Below, in pieces: positions 16,858 through 24,170 of a DNA stretch of 64,000 nt (positions are counted from its first letter, which is position 1; each line of letters begins with the position of its first letter). Position numbers and translations under genes: made by a program. Below the pieces are notes generated by a model, which saw only the letters and a program-made list of their open reading frames with translations, did no database searches and was not told the origin of the DNA. Origin of the DNA: Nitrosomonas sp. Nm166 (GTDB lineage Bacteria > Pseudomonadota > Gammaproteobacteria > Burkholderiales > Nitrosomonadaceae); contig NZ_FONE01000010.1 of NCBI RefSeq assembly GCF_900112825.1, positions 18,888 through 82,887 of the forward strand. Direction: 5' to 3'.

Positions 16858-17802
16858 ATGAACGAACAGACTGAAACGATAGAGCAGCCAGTAGCGCAAG
16901 CGGAGCATGATATAATGGCAAGCCCATCTTCTCCAGATGTCCGCCAAAATGCCGCAATTCTTCCGCAGGTGGAAGGCGGTGCCTGTGGCTGTAGCGGGGC
17001 TGCCGGTTCGATGCTCCCCAATGGTACTGGCACGGTTTCTTATGTCTATGCTATCGGCCGGGTGGAAGCACGCTTCCCGAATCTGGCAGCGGAAAAGGAA
17101 TTTGCCCAGGCGACGGGACGGGCAGATACCGCCGGGAAGACCGATCAACAAACCTTCCACGCCGTCTTGTCCAAGCGCGAGAACCGCTACCTGGTGCGCC
17201 AGCTTTGCTGGGTGCTGACTATCCAAGGACTCGAAACCTATCTGTTGCAGCCGCGCGACCCGGCGGACATCGATCTGCTGGTGGAAGCGATCCGTCCTGC
17301 CCCTACACCCAATGACATCGATGTCGTCATTGGCCTGCGTGGCCCCATTGCTCCGCCGCAGATGTGCAATGGATTGATGGTGCCCATCGTCCTGTTCGAC
17401 CAGATCTATTCCTTTGATCGCGATACGCTCATCAAGGCTATCCCCAAGCCAGAAAAGACCACCGATGCGCAGTTCGGCCCGGCGGCTGAAGAGCTGTTCA
17501 ATCGGATCATGCAGATGACAGACAATGCTGGCGCAACTGATGAGCATCGTGTCTTGAATTACCTCGTCATGCGCTATCCCGCCATTTATGCAAAGACAGT
17601 CGAGCAATTTGCCAAGGATTTTTCATTGACTGGCGTGGAAGTGCGTCCCTCGCCCTTGAGCAGCACGCGCAACATCGTCGATGTGATCTTTTCCTATACC
17701 AATCGTAATACCGATTTCACGGAGAAATTTTTTGTGCGTGTCGACGTGACCGAGGAGTTTCCGTTCCTCGTTGCCAAGATGTCGCCGTACTATGACCGTT
17801 AA
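16858..17802 (+). CDS. Stand-alone PatG C-terminal-domain-like protein
   Basis: A 314-residue protein. The first 55 residues are low-complexity with a CGC at 43-45. From residue 61 (YVYAIGRVEARFPNL) to the end (VAKMSPYYDR) it resembles the C-terminal domain of the cyanobactin macrocyclase PatG as I remember that family, including RYLxRQLCW, QPRDPADIDLL, GPIAPPxMCNG and the FFVRVDVTEEFPF close. No protease domain is attached; the protease is a separate gene two places upstream. In PatG the domain's own function is unclear. AAGGAG precedes the ATG. The first leader-peptide gene starts 30 bp after it, so the two are probably in one operon. Confidence 0.7.
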   Translation: MNEQTETIEQPVAQAEHDIMASPSSPDVRQNAAILPQVEGGACGCSGAAGSMLPNGTGTVSYVYAIGRVEARFPNLAAEKEFAQATGRADTAGKTDQQTFHAVLSKRENRYLVRQLCWVLTIQGLETYLLQPRDPADIDLLVEAIRPAPTPNDIDVVIGLRGPIAPPQMCNGLMVPIVLFDQIYSFDRDTLIKAIPKPEKTTDAQFGPAAEELFNRIMQMTDNAGATDEHRVLNYLVMRYPAIYAKTVEQFAKDFSLTGVEVRPSPLSSTRNIVDVIFSYTNRNTDFTEKFFVRVDVTEEFPFLVAKMSPYYDR

Positions 17803-17831
17803 ACCTAATCAACCGAAAAAGGAGATGTGAA

Positions 17832-18071
17832 ATGAATACTGGGAACATACCAAGATTTACCGCTGAAGCTTCGTTCTATAGGAGTAGAAGATACTCCCAA
17901 GTAGGTGCGATGTTGACTGATCTTCAGCAAGGAGGGAGAGTTTTACTTCACCCCGCTGCCCGGCCAATCGCTTATTGTTCAATGAAGGGATGTTGCGTCG
18001 ACCTAAGAGACCTGGGATTTCCGCGTATTTGCTGTAATGGGGACGAGTGTGGACCCGATGTGCTAATTTAG
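17832..18071 (+). CDS. Leader-motif peptide 1, six cysteines
   Basis: A 79-residue peptide, start fixed by AAGGAG (17819-17824) seven bases before the ATG. The N-terminus MNTGNIPRFTAEASFY and the RRYSQ that follows match peptides 2-4. The rest is unrelated to them. Cys lie at 49, 54, 55, 67, 68 and 73, all in the C-terminal part, giving CSMKGCC and ICCNGDEC clusters. A conserved leader with a variable Cys-rich tail is the usual build of a ribosomal peptide precursor. The mature product is unknown and no cleavage site can be assigned. Confidence 0.75.
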   Translation: MNTGNIPRFTAEASFYRSRRYSQVGAMLTDLQQGGRVLLHPAARPIAYCSMKGCCVDLRDLGFPRICCNGDECGPDVLI

Positions 18072-18099
18072 GTTCGTGCAAAAAGGAAGGAGATATGAG

Positions 18100-18411
18100 A
18101 TGAAAATAATGAATATGCCTGGGTTTACTGCAGAAAACTCATTCTATCACACGAGCAGGCGCTATCAGATGACGAGCTCTATTCACAGAATCGAATTCAA
18201 CGCAAGCTTGGTTCAACCATCGGCCGCGATTTACAGCGGAGGAAGATTTGTGTGCTATGGTGAAGTAACAGAAGAAGGATTCATCAACTGTTATCCGCCC
18301 GATGGCGGGCTCTCCGAACCAGCCGAGCTCGTTTGTGGCCCGTGTATAAGCGGGCGACAGCGCTGCGGTATACCGGGTGTTGGTTTTAGCTGGGGGCCAT
18401 GCATCGACTGA
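18100..18411 (+). CDS. Leader-motif peptide 2, six cysteines
   Basis: A 103-residue peptide. I start it at 18100, where AAGGAG (18087-18092) is seven bases upstream; a longer frame from a GTG at 18076 would run through that site. The N-terminus MKIMNMPGFTAENSFY then SRRYQ is the clearest form of the shared leader. The core has Cys at 52, 64, 79, 82, 89 and 101 with a CGPC pair and ends GVGFSWGPCID. GLSWG also appears in peptide 4. There is no hydrophobic signal sequence. It lies 28 bp behind peptide 1. Confidence 0.75.
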   Translation: MKIMNMPGFTAENSFYHTSRRYQMTSSIHRIEFNASLVQPSAAIYSGGRFVCYGEVTEEGFINCYPPDGGLSEPAELVCGPCISGRQRCGIPGVGFSWGPCID

Positions 18412-18443
18412 GCCCTTATAAGGCTGATTAGGGATAGAACTTG

Positions 18444-18474
18444 AGGCTGGGTTAGGAAAGCTGTAACCCAACGA
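18444..18474. repeat. GGGTTA/TAACCC hairpin repeat, copy 1
   Basis: A 31-base unit with arms GGGTTA and TAACCC around GGAAAGCTG, flanked by AGGCT and AACGA. It is repeated without change at 18893-18923. It lies between peptide genes 2 and 3 and resembles the small palindromic intergenic repeats common in such genomes. Confidence 0.7.
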
Positions 18475-18497
18475 ACTGATTTGAAAGGAGATATAAA

Positions 18498-18761
18498 ATG
18501 ATGAACACCATGAACATACCAGGATTTAATGCGGAATCATCGCTTGGCCCACCAGCTATGGGCATATATCAGAGAAAGGCTGTTTCCGGCAGATTTCCTT
18601 CGGAAGGGGGCGGAGACATTATGCCGCAACTTCGTTTCCAGTCGGATCCGGATTTAGGTGCGTACTTGAGATGCAGGGCAAATGGTGGAAGTGATCTTAT
18701 ATGCCGTTTCTTTGGCGGGCTTCCTCCTTTCACAATCGGTGGCCTCCTGATCGTTGGATGA
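18498..18761 (+). CDS. Leader-motif peptide 3, Gly-rich, two cysteines
   Basis: An 87-residue peptide with AAGGAG (18485-18490) seven bases before the ATG. The N-terminus MMNTMNIPGFNAESSL matches the shared leader, though the following SRRYQ element is reduced to IYQRK. The core is Gly-rich, has only Cys59 and Cys69, and ends in a hydrophobic GGLPPFTIGGLLIVG tail. The conserved start region and divergent core argue that the leader, not the product, is under shared selection. Confidence 0.72.
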   Translation: MMNTMNIPGFNAESSLGPPAMGIYQRKAVSGRFPSEGGGDIMPQLRFQSDPDLGAYLRCRANGGSDLICRFFGGLPPFTIGGLLIVG

Positions 18762-18798
18762 GCGCAGGATGCGTTGAAGTATAAAGGACCGTAGCTTT

Positions 18799-18830
18799 AG
18801 GTTGGTGAAATGAAGTCGTAACTCAACAAA
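18799..18830. repeat. Degenerate copy of the GGGTTA/TAACCC repeat
   Basis: AGGTTGGTGAAATGAAGTCG followed by TAACTCAAC keeps the outline of the repeat found at 18444 and 18893 with several mismatches. It lies in the gap between peptide genes 3 and 4. Confidence 0.4.
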
Positions 18831-18892
18831 CTGGCACAGCCTTCGCGATCATTCGCTAGGATTCAGAAGTCACTTTTATGCAAGAAGCCCGT

Positions 18893-18923
18893 AGGCTGGG
18901 TTAGGAAAGCTGTAACCCAACGA
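18893..18923. repeat. GGGTTA/TAACCC hairpin repeat, copy 2
   Basis: Identical over 31 bases to 18444-18474. It ends 16 bases before the start codon of peptide gene 4, so the hairpin could mask or replace its translation-initiation region. Confidence 0.7.
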
Positions 18924-18939
18924 GCTAATAAGATATGAA

Positions 18940-19337
18940 ATGAACACCATGAATTTACCTGGTTTTACCGGAGAGTTGGTACTCTATCCAACTGCTCGAC
19001 ACTATCAATCGACAATTTCAGTCAATCATGAACCGAGCGGAATATCCGTTGTTCCATCTGTCCTCCAAAGCTGGTTGGGCGATTCGTCGAGTATAGGATT
19101 GAGCTGGGGCCGCTGTTTGGTCACGCACCTGTTTGGAAAGGTGGTTCGGCAGGAGGTGGTTTGCCAATTGGAGGTTTTGACGCATCAGGCGGAGGAGGAA
19201 CCACCATGGCACAAGACTGTATGTCTGGCTGCCTACAAGATTGCCATGATAAGTGTATTAATAGCAATCAGCCTTTGAAGTGCTATTTCACGTGTAAAAG
19301 TAGTACTTGTTTGCGAATTTGCTACGGGATAGGTTGA
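18940..19337 (+). pseudogene. Leader-motif peptide 4, apparently frameshifted
   Basis: The start MNTMNLPGFTGELVLYPTAR then HYQ carries the shared leader. In the first frame it reads to SIGLSWGR near 19110 and then continues as unlikely sequence to 19278. Adding one base in the GGGGCC run there would switch to a frame with a Gly-rich linker (GGSAGGGLPIGG) and a Cys-rich end closing at 19337. The ribosome site is also degraded: where peptides 1-3 have AAGGAG seven bases before ATG, this has AATAAG (18927-18932). Both lesions suggest decay, although the frameshift alone could be a sequencing error. Confidence 0.6.
19206..19337 (+). CDS. 43-residue twin C-x3-C peptide (separate ORF or tail of peptide 4)
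   Basis: ATG at 19206 follows AGGAGG (19193-19198) by seven bases, so this frame could be translated on its own. The 43 residues start MAQDCMSGC and contain eight Cys at 5, 9, 13, 17, 26, 30, 35 and 39: two blocks of C-x3-C spacing, with one C-x4-C step, joined by eight residues. This recalls helical-hairpin disulfide peptides. The upstream Gly-rich reading frame is open back to 19032, so the peptide may equally be the core of frameshifted peptide 4. Confidence 0.5.
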   Translation: MAQDCMSGCLQDCHDKCINSNQPLKCYFTCKSSTCLRICYGIG

Positions 19338-19700
19338 TTCACACGTAGTGTGACCTCCTTGGCATGGTTTTAGTTATAAGTAGACAAAACGACAAAACAC
19401 TGATGAGACGTGATCATCTTATTTTTTAGAAACAAACACTTGGATGTCATTTGCAAAGCAATCTAATGTAGCTGATTCATTGGAAGGAATTACGCATTGG
19501 TGGTGGAAAAGTAACGCTATTGAATGGTACGGTGCTGTATAAGAGAAATGGATAAGAAGCTCAGGGTGAATGATTGAACGATGGGGTGGTGCCGGATGAA
19601 TACCCAAGCCAAAAGAAAAAGGGGATAATTTCTTCGATCAGCCAAGGCTGTTCCATCACAGGCAATGCGAAGTATTATGACAATAAAAAAGGAATGTTTC
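19338..19700. other. Intergenic region after the peptide cluster
   Basis: The only structure seen in this gap is a small hairpin TCACAC-GTA-GTGTGA at 19339-19353, directly after the last peptide frame. It has no T-run and is not a convincing intrinsic terminator. No gene is supported in the remaining 350 bases. Confidence 0.4.
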
Positions 19701-20174
19701 ATGAGTGCTATTTGGTTTAAAGATTATACCGTTGAGTATCTGGAAGGTCTGCGTAATGCCAATATGGGGGAGCATATCGGTATTCGATTTACTGAACTGG
19801 GGCCGGACTTTCTGAAGGCGCGTATGCCTGTCGATAAACGTACCACGCAACCATTCGGTATCCTGCATGGCGGTGCCAGTTGCGTTTTATCCGAAACGTT
19901 GGGCAGTGTGTCGGGTTGGATGACAATCGATCCGGAAAAGTATCGCGCAGTAGGGTTGGAACTTAATATTAATCACATCCGTGCAGTTACCAAAGGTCAT
20001 GTCATCGGTATTTGCACACCGCTGCATACTGGCCGCCGTACCCAAGTCTGGCAAACGGATATTATTGAAGAGGTTACTGGCAAACGCGTGGCGATTTCGC
20101 GATTGACGCTGGCAATCATTGAACAAGGTACGCTCAGCGCCCAAAAGGAACATGTGATTGTCGACAGAACGTGA
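19701..20174 (+). CDS. Hotdog-fold thioesterase (PaaI/YbdB-like)
   Basis: A 157-residue acyl-CoA thioesterase of the hotdog superfamily. The core signature is PFGILHGGASCVLSETLGS, with HGG and the helix acid, followed by the strand pattern of the 4-hydroxybenzoyl-CoA/PaaI thioesterase family. Start at 19701 is chosen because AAAAAAGGAA ends seven bases before it; an in-frame upstream extension to 19665 lacks such a site. The substrate is unknown; members hydrolyse aromatic or menaquinone-pathway acyl-CoAs. It stands alone behind the peptide cluster. Confidence 0.82.
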   Translation: MSAIWFKDYTVEYLEGLRNANMGEHIGIRFTELGPDFLKARMPVDKRTTQPFGILHGGASCVLSETLGSVSGWMTIDPEKYRAVGLELNINHIRAVTKGHVIGICTPLHTGRRTQVWQTDIIEEVTGKRVAISRLTLAIIEQGTLSAQKEHVIVDRT

Positions 20175-20276
20175 TACAGCGGAGAATCAGCCAGCTGGTT
20201 CTGTAAAAGAGCCCTCCGCTAGGTATGAGCGGGTTGCTGGAGAGCAACAACTCGTTGAACTCTTATATGAGCCATT

Positions 20277-20687
20277 CTAGGCATCCTTGCTCTTGTCAGT
20301 ATAGGTTCCTTTATTCACTAATTTCTCATCGGGTGATTCATTATCACTGGCTTCAGCATCAGCTGCATCGACAGATTTTTTGTCATCGCTTGCTGGAGTA
20401 TCGTGTCTACCTTTGCTGTTCCACATGAAATAAGCCGCACCCAACGTGACTACCACGACCGGCAGAGCAATAAAGACTAAAAGCGCGTATTCCACCGTAA
20501 TGTCCGTTCCCTGCGGGGGCGGACTGCTGACAATCACGTAAGCATGCGTCAAAGCAACGCCATACACAGGTAGCAATGCAGCCAGGTAACGGTTAGTGAT
20601 TAACGGACGTACCGTTAGCATATTCAGAATATTGGAACCATAGTATCCAACGAAATAAATAAAAATATAAAAGAAAATGGCACCCAT
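20277..20687 (-). CDS. Small membrane protein of unknown function
   Basis: A 136-residue protein. The N-terminus (MGAIFFYIFIYFVGYYGSNI), a segment near residues 34-52 and one near 65-88 are hydrophobic, giving two or three membrane helices. The C-terminal 45 residues are highly charged (Asp, Glu, Lys) and probably a cytoplasmic or periplasmic tail. The frame is supported by AGGAAAACCCT before the ATG. I do not recognise a family and the neighbours give no hint. Confidence 0.6.
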   Translation of the reverse strand: MGAIFFYIFIYFVGYYGSNILNMLTVRPLITNRYLAALLPVYGVALTHAYVIVSSPPPQGTDITVEYALLVFIALPVVVVTLGAAYFMWNSKGRHDTPASDDKKSVDAADAEASDNESPDEKLVNKGTYTDKSKDA

Positions 20688-21005
20688 AGGGTTTTCCTGT
20701 ATTGATCAAGTTTATCGGTTACAAAAATCAGATTTCCTAGCATGTTGAAAATCTTCAAACTTATGATACACAGATTGCCATGAAAAATGTACTGATAAAA
20801 CTGCACGAGAAAACCGTACGGATTTATTTTTCAGAAAACTAGACATATTGGCCCACATGCTGAGAATCGGGATACTGGGTGTTACTGTAACGTAATATTC
20901 AATTTTGCGTTTCACTACACAGCGCATAGCTTGTCATCAAAGATTCATCTATTGATAATGAAAATGAGGTATGTTAAAACCCTTCAATCGAACCAGGTCT
21001 TTTTT

Positions 21006-22361
21006 ATGAATTCTTCTACCTCGCTATCTTCATTAATTACCGAAGCCAGAGATCTTTCTAAAGAAAGCTTATTAAATATTCCAGAATATTCAGAAAGGCT
21101 GGAGTTACATTCTGAGTTAAATGCGGTGGCGTATGAATTACTGGCACCACCTGTGCAGCTTTCCCATTTGGTATTAATGTCTGAACGCCTGTGGATCGAT
21201 CAGGAACGCAAGCTGATCGGTGAATTATGCGAGCGTTATGGCATGAGCCCGCCCAATCTGCATGAAAATGATTTCGGCGCGAATTTTGGCGAGTTTCGTC
21301 TCCGCTGGGAGCGCCATACCGAATATTCGACATATACTGTTTATCGCGCGAAGCCATTTGAGATCCCTTTCGAGCATCCTGCAATTGAGTATGTGCCGCA
21401 GGAGTGGCTGGCTCGTTTGCCCGGTGAATTGCTGGTGGCCACCCATATCGCTTTAGAGGATCGGTCGCGGCCCAAACGCAGCCTGCATGAACTAGCCACT
21501 TTATTTGCTTCCGGAACGGTGATCGGTTCCAAAGTGGCCGGGGGAGCTGCCAGTGTATGGAGCGACAATCAGATCCACCAGGATAATTTTGGCCGCATCT
21601 TGATTCATGATGAAAACTTGCGCAGTCGTCAGGTTGGGCGACTGATACAACGCTTGCTTGAAATCGAGACTTACCGCATGCTGGCAATGCTGCCGCTGCC
21701 GATCACCCGCAGGATCATTCCGCAATTGGCGCGGGCCGATCAGCGGCTAGCTGCATTGATTGCCGACAATGTGGAACTGACCAGCATTGAGGACGAGCAG
21801 CGCTTGCTGGACGAGCTAACTCGGTTAGCGGCAGAAACCGAGCGTTTGTCCGCCCAGACCGGTCATCGCTTTAATGCATCCAGAGCTTATTACAATATCG
21901 TGAAACTGCGTATTACTGAATTACGGGAAGAGCGTATTGAGGGATTGCAGATGCTGCAGGAATTCATGATTCAGCGATTGTCATCGGCGATGGGAACCTG
22001 CGAGCTGGTGCACACCAAGCTTGAGACGCTCTCAATGCGTCTGGGACGTGCATCAGCATTACTGCGCACACGGGTTGATCTATCCATGGAAGCACAAATC
22101 CGTGACTTGCTGAAGTCGATGGACCATCGTGCGCATGTGCAGTTACGCATGCAGGAAACGGTCGAGGGATTGTCCGTTGTCGTGCTGAGTTATTACCTGC
22201 TGGGTATCGTGGGCTATGGATTAAAAGCACTCAAGGCGGCAGGGCAGGATATGAATGTCGAATTACTAACCGGTATCGCTATTCCAATCGTGGTACTCAG
22301 CGTTTTCTTTATCGTCAGAGGATTTAGACGTGGTATCAGTAAATTACATAAAGATAAATAA
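21006..22361 (+). CDS. DUF3422-family membrane-anchored protein
   Basis: A 451-residue protein of the DUF3422 family, common in alpha- and betaproteobacteria and without known function. The N-terminal 100 residues contain the typical R-x-E-L-H-x-E-L-N element (LELHSELNA) and GANFGEFRLRWERHTEYSTY near 100-115. A long helical, coiled-coil-like stretch follows (about 240-390). Two membrane helices close the protein (VVVLSYYLLGIVGYGLKAL and LLTGIAIPIVVLSVFFIV). The start is uncertain: the frame is open to 20931, but MNSSTSLSS at 21006 fits the family length better. It is convergent with sdaA, seven bases apart. Confidence 0.75.
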   Translation: MNSSTSLSSLITEARDLSKESLLNIPEYSERLELHSELNAVAYELLAPPVQLSHLVLMSERLWIDQERKLIGELCERYGMSPPNLHENDFGANFGEFRLRWERHTEYSTYTVYRAKPFEIPFEHPAIEYVPQEWLARLPGELLVATHIALEDRSRPKRSLHELATLFASGTVIGSKVAGGAASVWSDNQIHQDNFGRILIHDENLRSRQVGRLIQRLLEIETYRMLAMLPLPITRRIIPQLARADQRLAALIADNVELTSIEDEQRLLDELTRLAAETERLSAQTGHRFNASRAYYNIVKLRITELREERIEGLQMLQEFMIQRLSSAMGTCELVHTKLETLSMRLGRASALLRTRVDLSMEAQIRDLLKSMDHRAHVQLRMQETVEGLSVVVLSYYLLGIVGYGLKALKAAGQDMNVELLTGIAIPIVVLSVFFIVRGFRRGISKLHKDK

Positions 22362-22368
22362 TTGCTGA

Positions 22369-23745
22369 TTAACATTCAGTGATACTGACTGCCAGGCCAC
22401 CCAACGAGGTTTCCTTGTATTTGACCGACATCTCCAACCCGGTCTGTTTCATTGCGGCGATGCAATTATCCAGGGACATAAAATGCTGGCCATCACCCCG
22501 GATTGCCAGTGAGGCAGCGGTATATGCCTTGATGGCGCCAAAGCCGTTGCGTTCAATACAGGGCACCTGCACCAAGCTGCCTACGGGGTCACACGTCATA
22601 CCCAAGTGATGCTCCAATGCGATTTCTGCGGCATTCTCAATTTGTTCGGTAGTCCCACCTTTGATTGCACATAATCCTGCCGCTGCCATGGCTGAAGCAG
22701 AACCCACTTCCCCTTGGCAACCTACTTCAGCACCGGAAATCGAACTGTTATGCTTGATCAATCCGCCAATCGCGCTCGCTACCAGCAGGAAATCGCGCAC
22801 TTGCTCCAGCGTTGCGCCTTCATGTTTTACTGCATAATAGATCACTGCCGGTATGACACCTGCTGCGCCATTGGTGGGTGCTGTGACGACCATATGACCG
22901 GCGGCATTTTCCTCATTCACCGCCATGGCGTATGCACACAGCCAGTCATTCAGATTGGCTTTCTGCGGATTGTTCTGTAACTGCTGATATAAGGAATGGG
23001 CGCGTCGTTTAATGTTAAGTCCGCCCGGTAATCGGCCTTCTGCCACCAGACCATTTTCAAGGCAGGTACGCATCGCATCCCAGATAGCATCCAATCGAAC
23101 ATTCAGCTCTGTTTCGCTTATGCGCTCTTGTTCATTGCTGCGCTTCATGGCAGCAATTGATAAGCCGCTGTCAGCGGACATTTTCATCATCTGATTGGCG
23201 GAATTAAAGGGAAAACCACAGGAACTGGCTTCCATTTTGATGGGTGCAACCAGCTTGCCAATTTCAGACAAAGTAGTAATAAAACCGCCACCAATCGAAA
23301 AATAAGTCTCTGCTAACAAAGTCTTTCCAGTTCCATCCAGTAATTGAAAAATCATGCCATTCGGATGTTCCGGCAATGGTTCTCCGCGATCGAAAATGAT
23401 ATCTTCAGGCGGATTGAAGTGAATCAATGTGGATTCATTAATCTGAATCGTATTTTGCTGCCAAAGTTTTTCGAACAATGCATTCACATCCAGTTTCGCC
23501 AATCCTTGCGGTGTATATTGATGCATACCCAATGTCACCGCACGGTCGGTGGCATGGCCCTTTCCCGTGAATGCCAGGGATCCGCGTAAAGTGCAGCGAA
23601 CTTGCAAAAATGGTGGAATGGGATGACAAGAAACAAATACTTGAATGCGGTCACGAAAATCCTTGGCTGCAACCATGGGTCCCATGGTATGCGAACTGGA
23701 TGGACCAATGCCGATTTTAAAAAGATCAAGAACACTGATGAACAT
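22369..23745 (-). CDS. sdaA: L-serine dehydratase, iron-sulfur type
   Basis: A 458-residue single-chain enzyme converting L-serine to pyruvate and ammonia with a 4Fe-4S cluster. The N-terminal beta domain starts MFISVLDLFKIGIGPSSSHTMGP. The alpha domain carries APTNGAAGVIPA and GAEVGCQGEVGSASAMAAAG, then MTCDPVGSLVQVPCIERN with the cluster cysteines near the end. The length matches bacterial SdaA. No serine transporter or other serine genes adjoin. The gene is convergent with the DUF3422 gene, leaving no room for a separate terminator. Confidence 0.93.
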   Translation of the reverse strand: MFISVLDLFKIGIGPSSSHTMGPMVAAKDFRDRIQVFVSCHPIPPFLQVRCTLRGSLAFTGKGHATDRAVTLGMHQYTPQGLAKLDVNALFEKLWQQNTIQINESTLIHFNPPEDIIFDRGEPLPEHPNGMIFQLLDGTGKTLLAETYFSIGGGFITTLSEIGKLVAPIKMEASSCGFPFNSANQMMKMSADSGLSIAAMKRSNEQERISETELNVRLDAIWDAMRTCLENGLVAEGRLPGGLNIKRRAHSLYQQLQNNPQKANLNDWLCAYAMAVNEENAAGHMVVTAPTNGAAGVIPAVIYYAVKHEGATLEQVRDFLLVASAIGGLIKHNSSISGAEVGCQGEVGSASAMAAAGLCAIKGGTTEQIENAAEIALEHHLGMTCDPVGSLVQVPCIERNGFGAIKAYTAASLAIRGDGQHFMSLDNCIAAMKQTGLEMSVKYKETSLGGLAVSITEC

Positions 23746-24170
23746 TAAATTGCCTGTGAAAAATTGAAATTCTATAGAGGATCAGGACGATACCTTAAGG
23801 AATATAGGTACTAAAAATTAAAGCGCAGCTAGTATGCTATATGTCTTGCACCGACTCAACAAATTTTTATGAATCATCCTAAAGATGAACTTCGATTACT
23901 TTTATAGTCAGTAAGATCAAATGAATCATTCAAGTTCGCCTCGGGAAGGTACAATACCGTGTCAACAGAAAGTGAGCTATTTATCGTCATTTTGCTTAAA
24001 TATTTTTGTGCGCAATATAATTTTATAGGCTCTAGACTAACAGATTGTATCTGCTGGTCTAGACCCTTATATATTTATCTACTTTAGATTGACATTCCCT
24101 TTTAATGTTGCATTGCTAGAATTGAAGCATGTCATTATTCCGGCTCACGTGATATTTATAAATCCACTTC
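23746..24170. promoter_or_regulatory. Divergent promoter region between sdaA and a PAS-GGDEF-EAL gene
   Basis: An AT-rich 425-bp gap between two divergent genes that must contain both promoters. The only clear element is the hairpin at 24031-24063, described separately. No reading frame is supported. Confidence 0.5.
24031..24063. promoter_or_regulatory. Perfect interrupted palindrome upstream of the c-di-GMP gene
   Basis: TCTAGAC-TAA-CAGAT-TGT-ATCTG-CTG-GTCTAGA: twelve paired bases with symmetric three-base internal loops and a three-base apex. There is no T-run, so it is not an intrinsic terminator. It lies 107 bases before the start codon and may be a regulator site or a 5-prime-UTR hairpin. 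Confidence 0.5.

Noticed and set aside
12139..19337. Cyanobactin or TOMM cluster in the strict sense
   Set aside because: No YcaO cyclodehydratase, prenyltransferase or flavin oxidase is present, and the peptides lack repeated core cassettes with PatE-type flanks. Only the protease and the PatG-C-like domain recall that class.
19440..19540. Short frame beginning WMSFAKQSNVADSLEG
   Set aside because: About 33 codons without ribosome site or similarity to the leader peptides; treated as chance.
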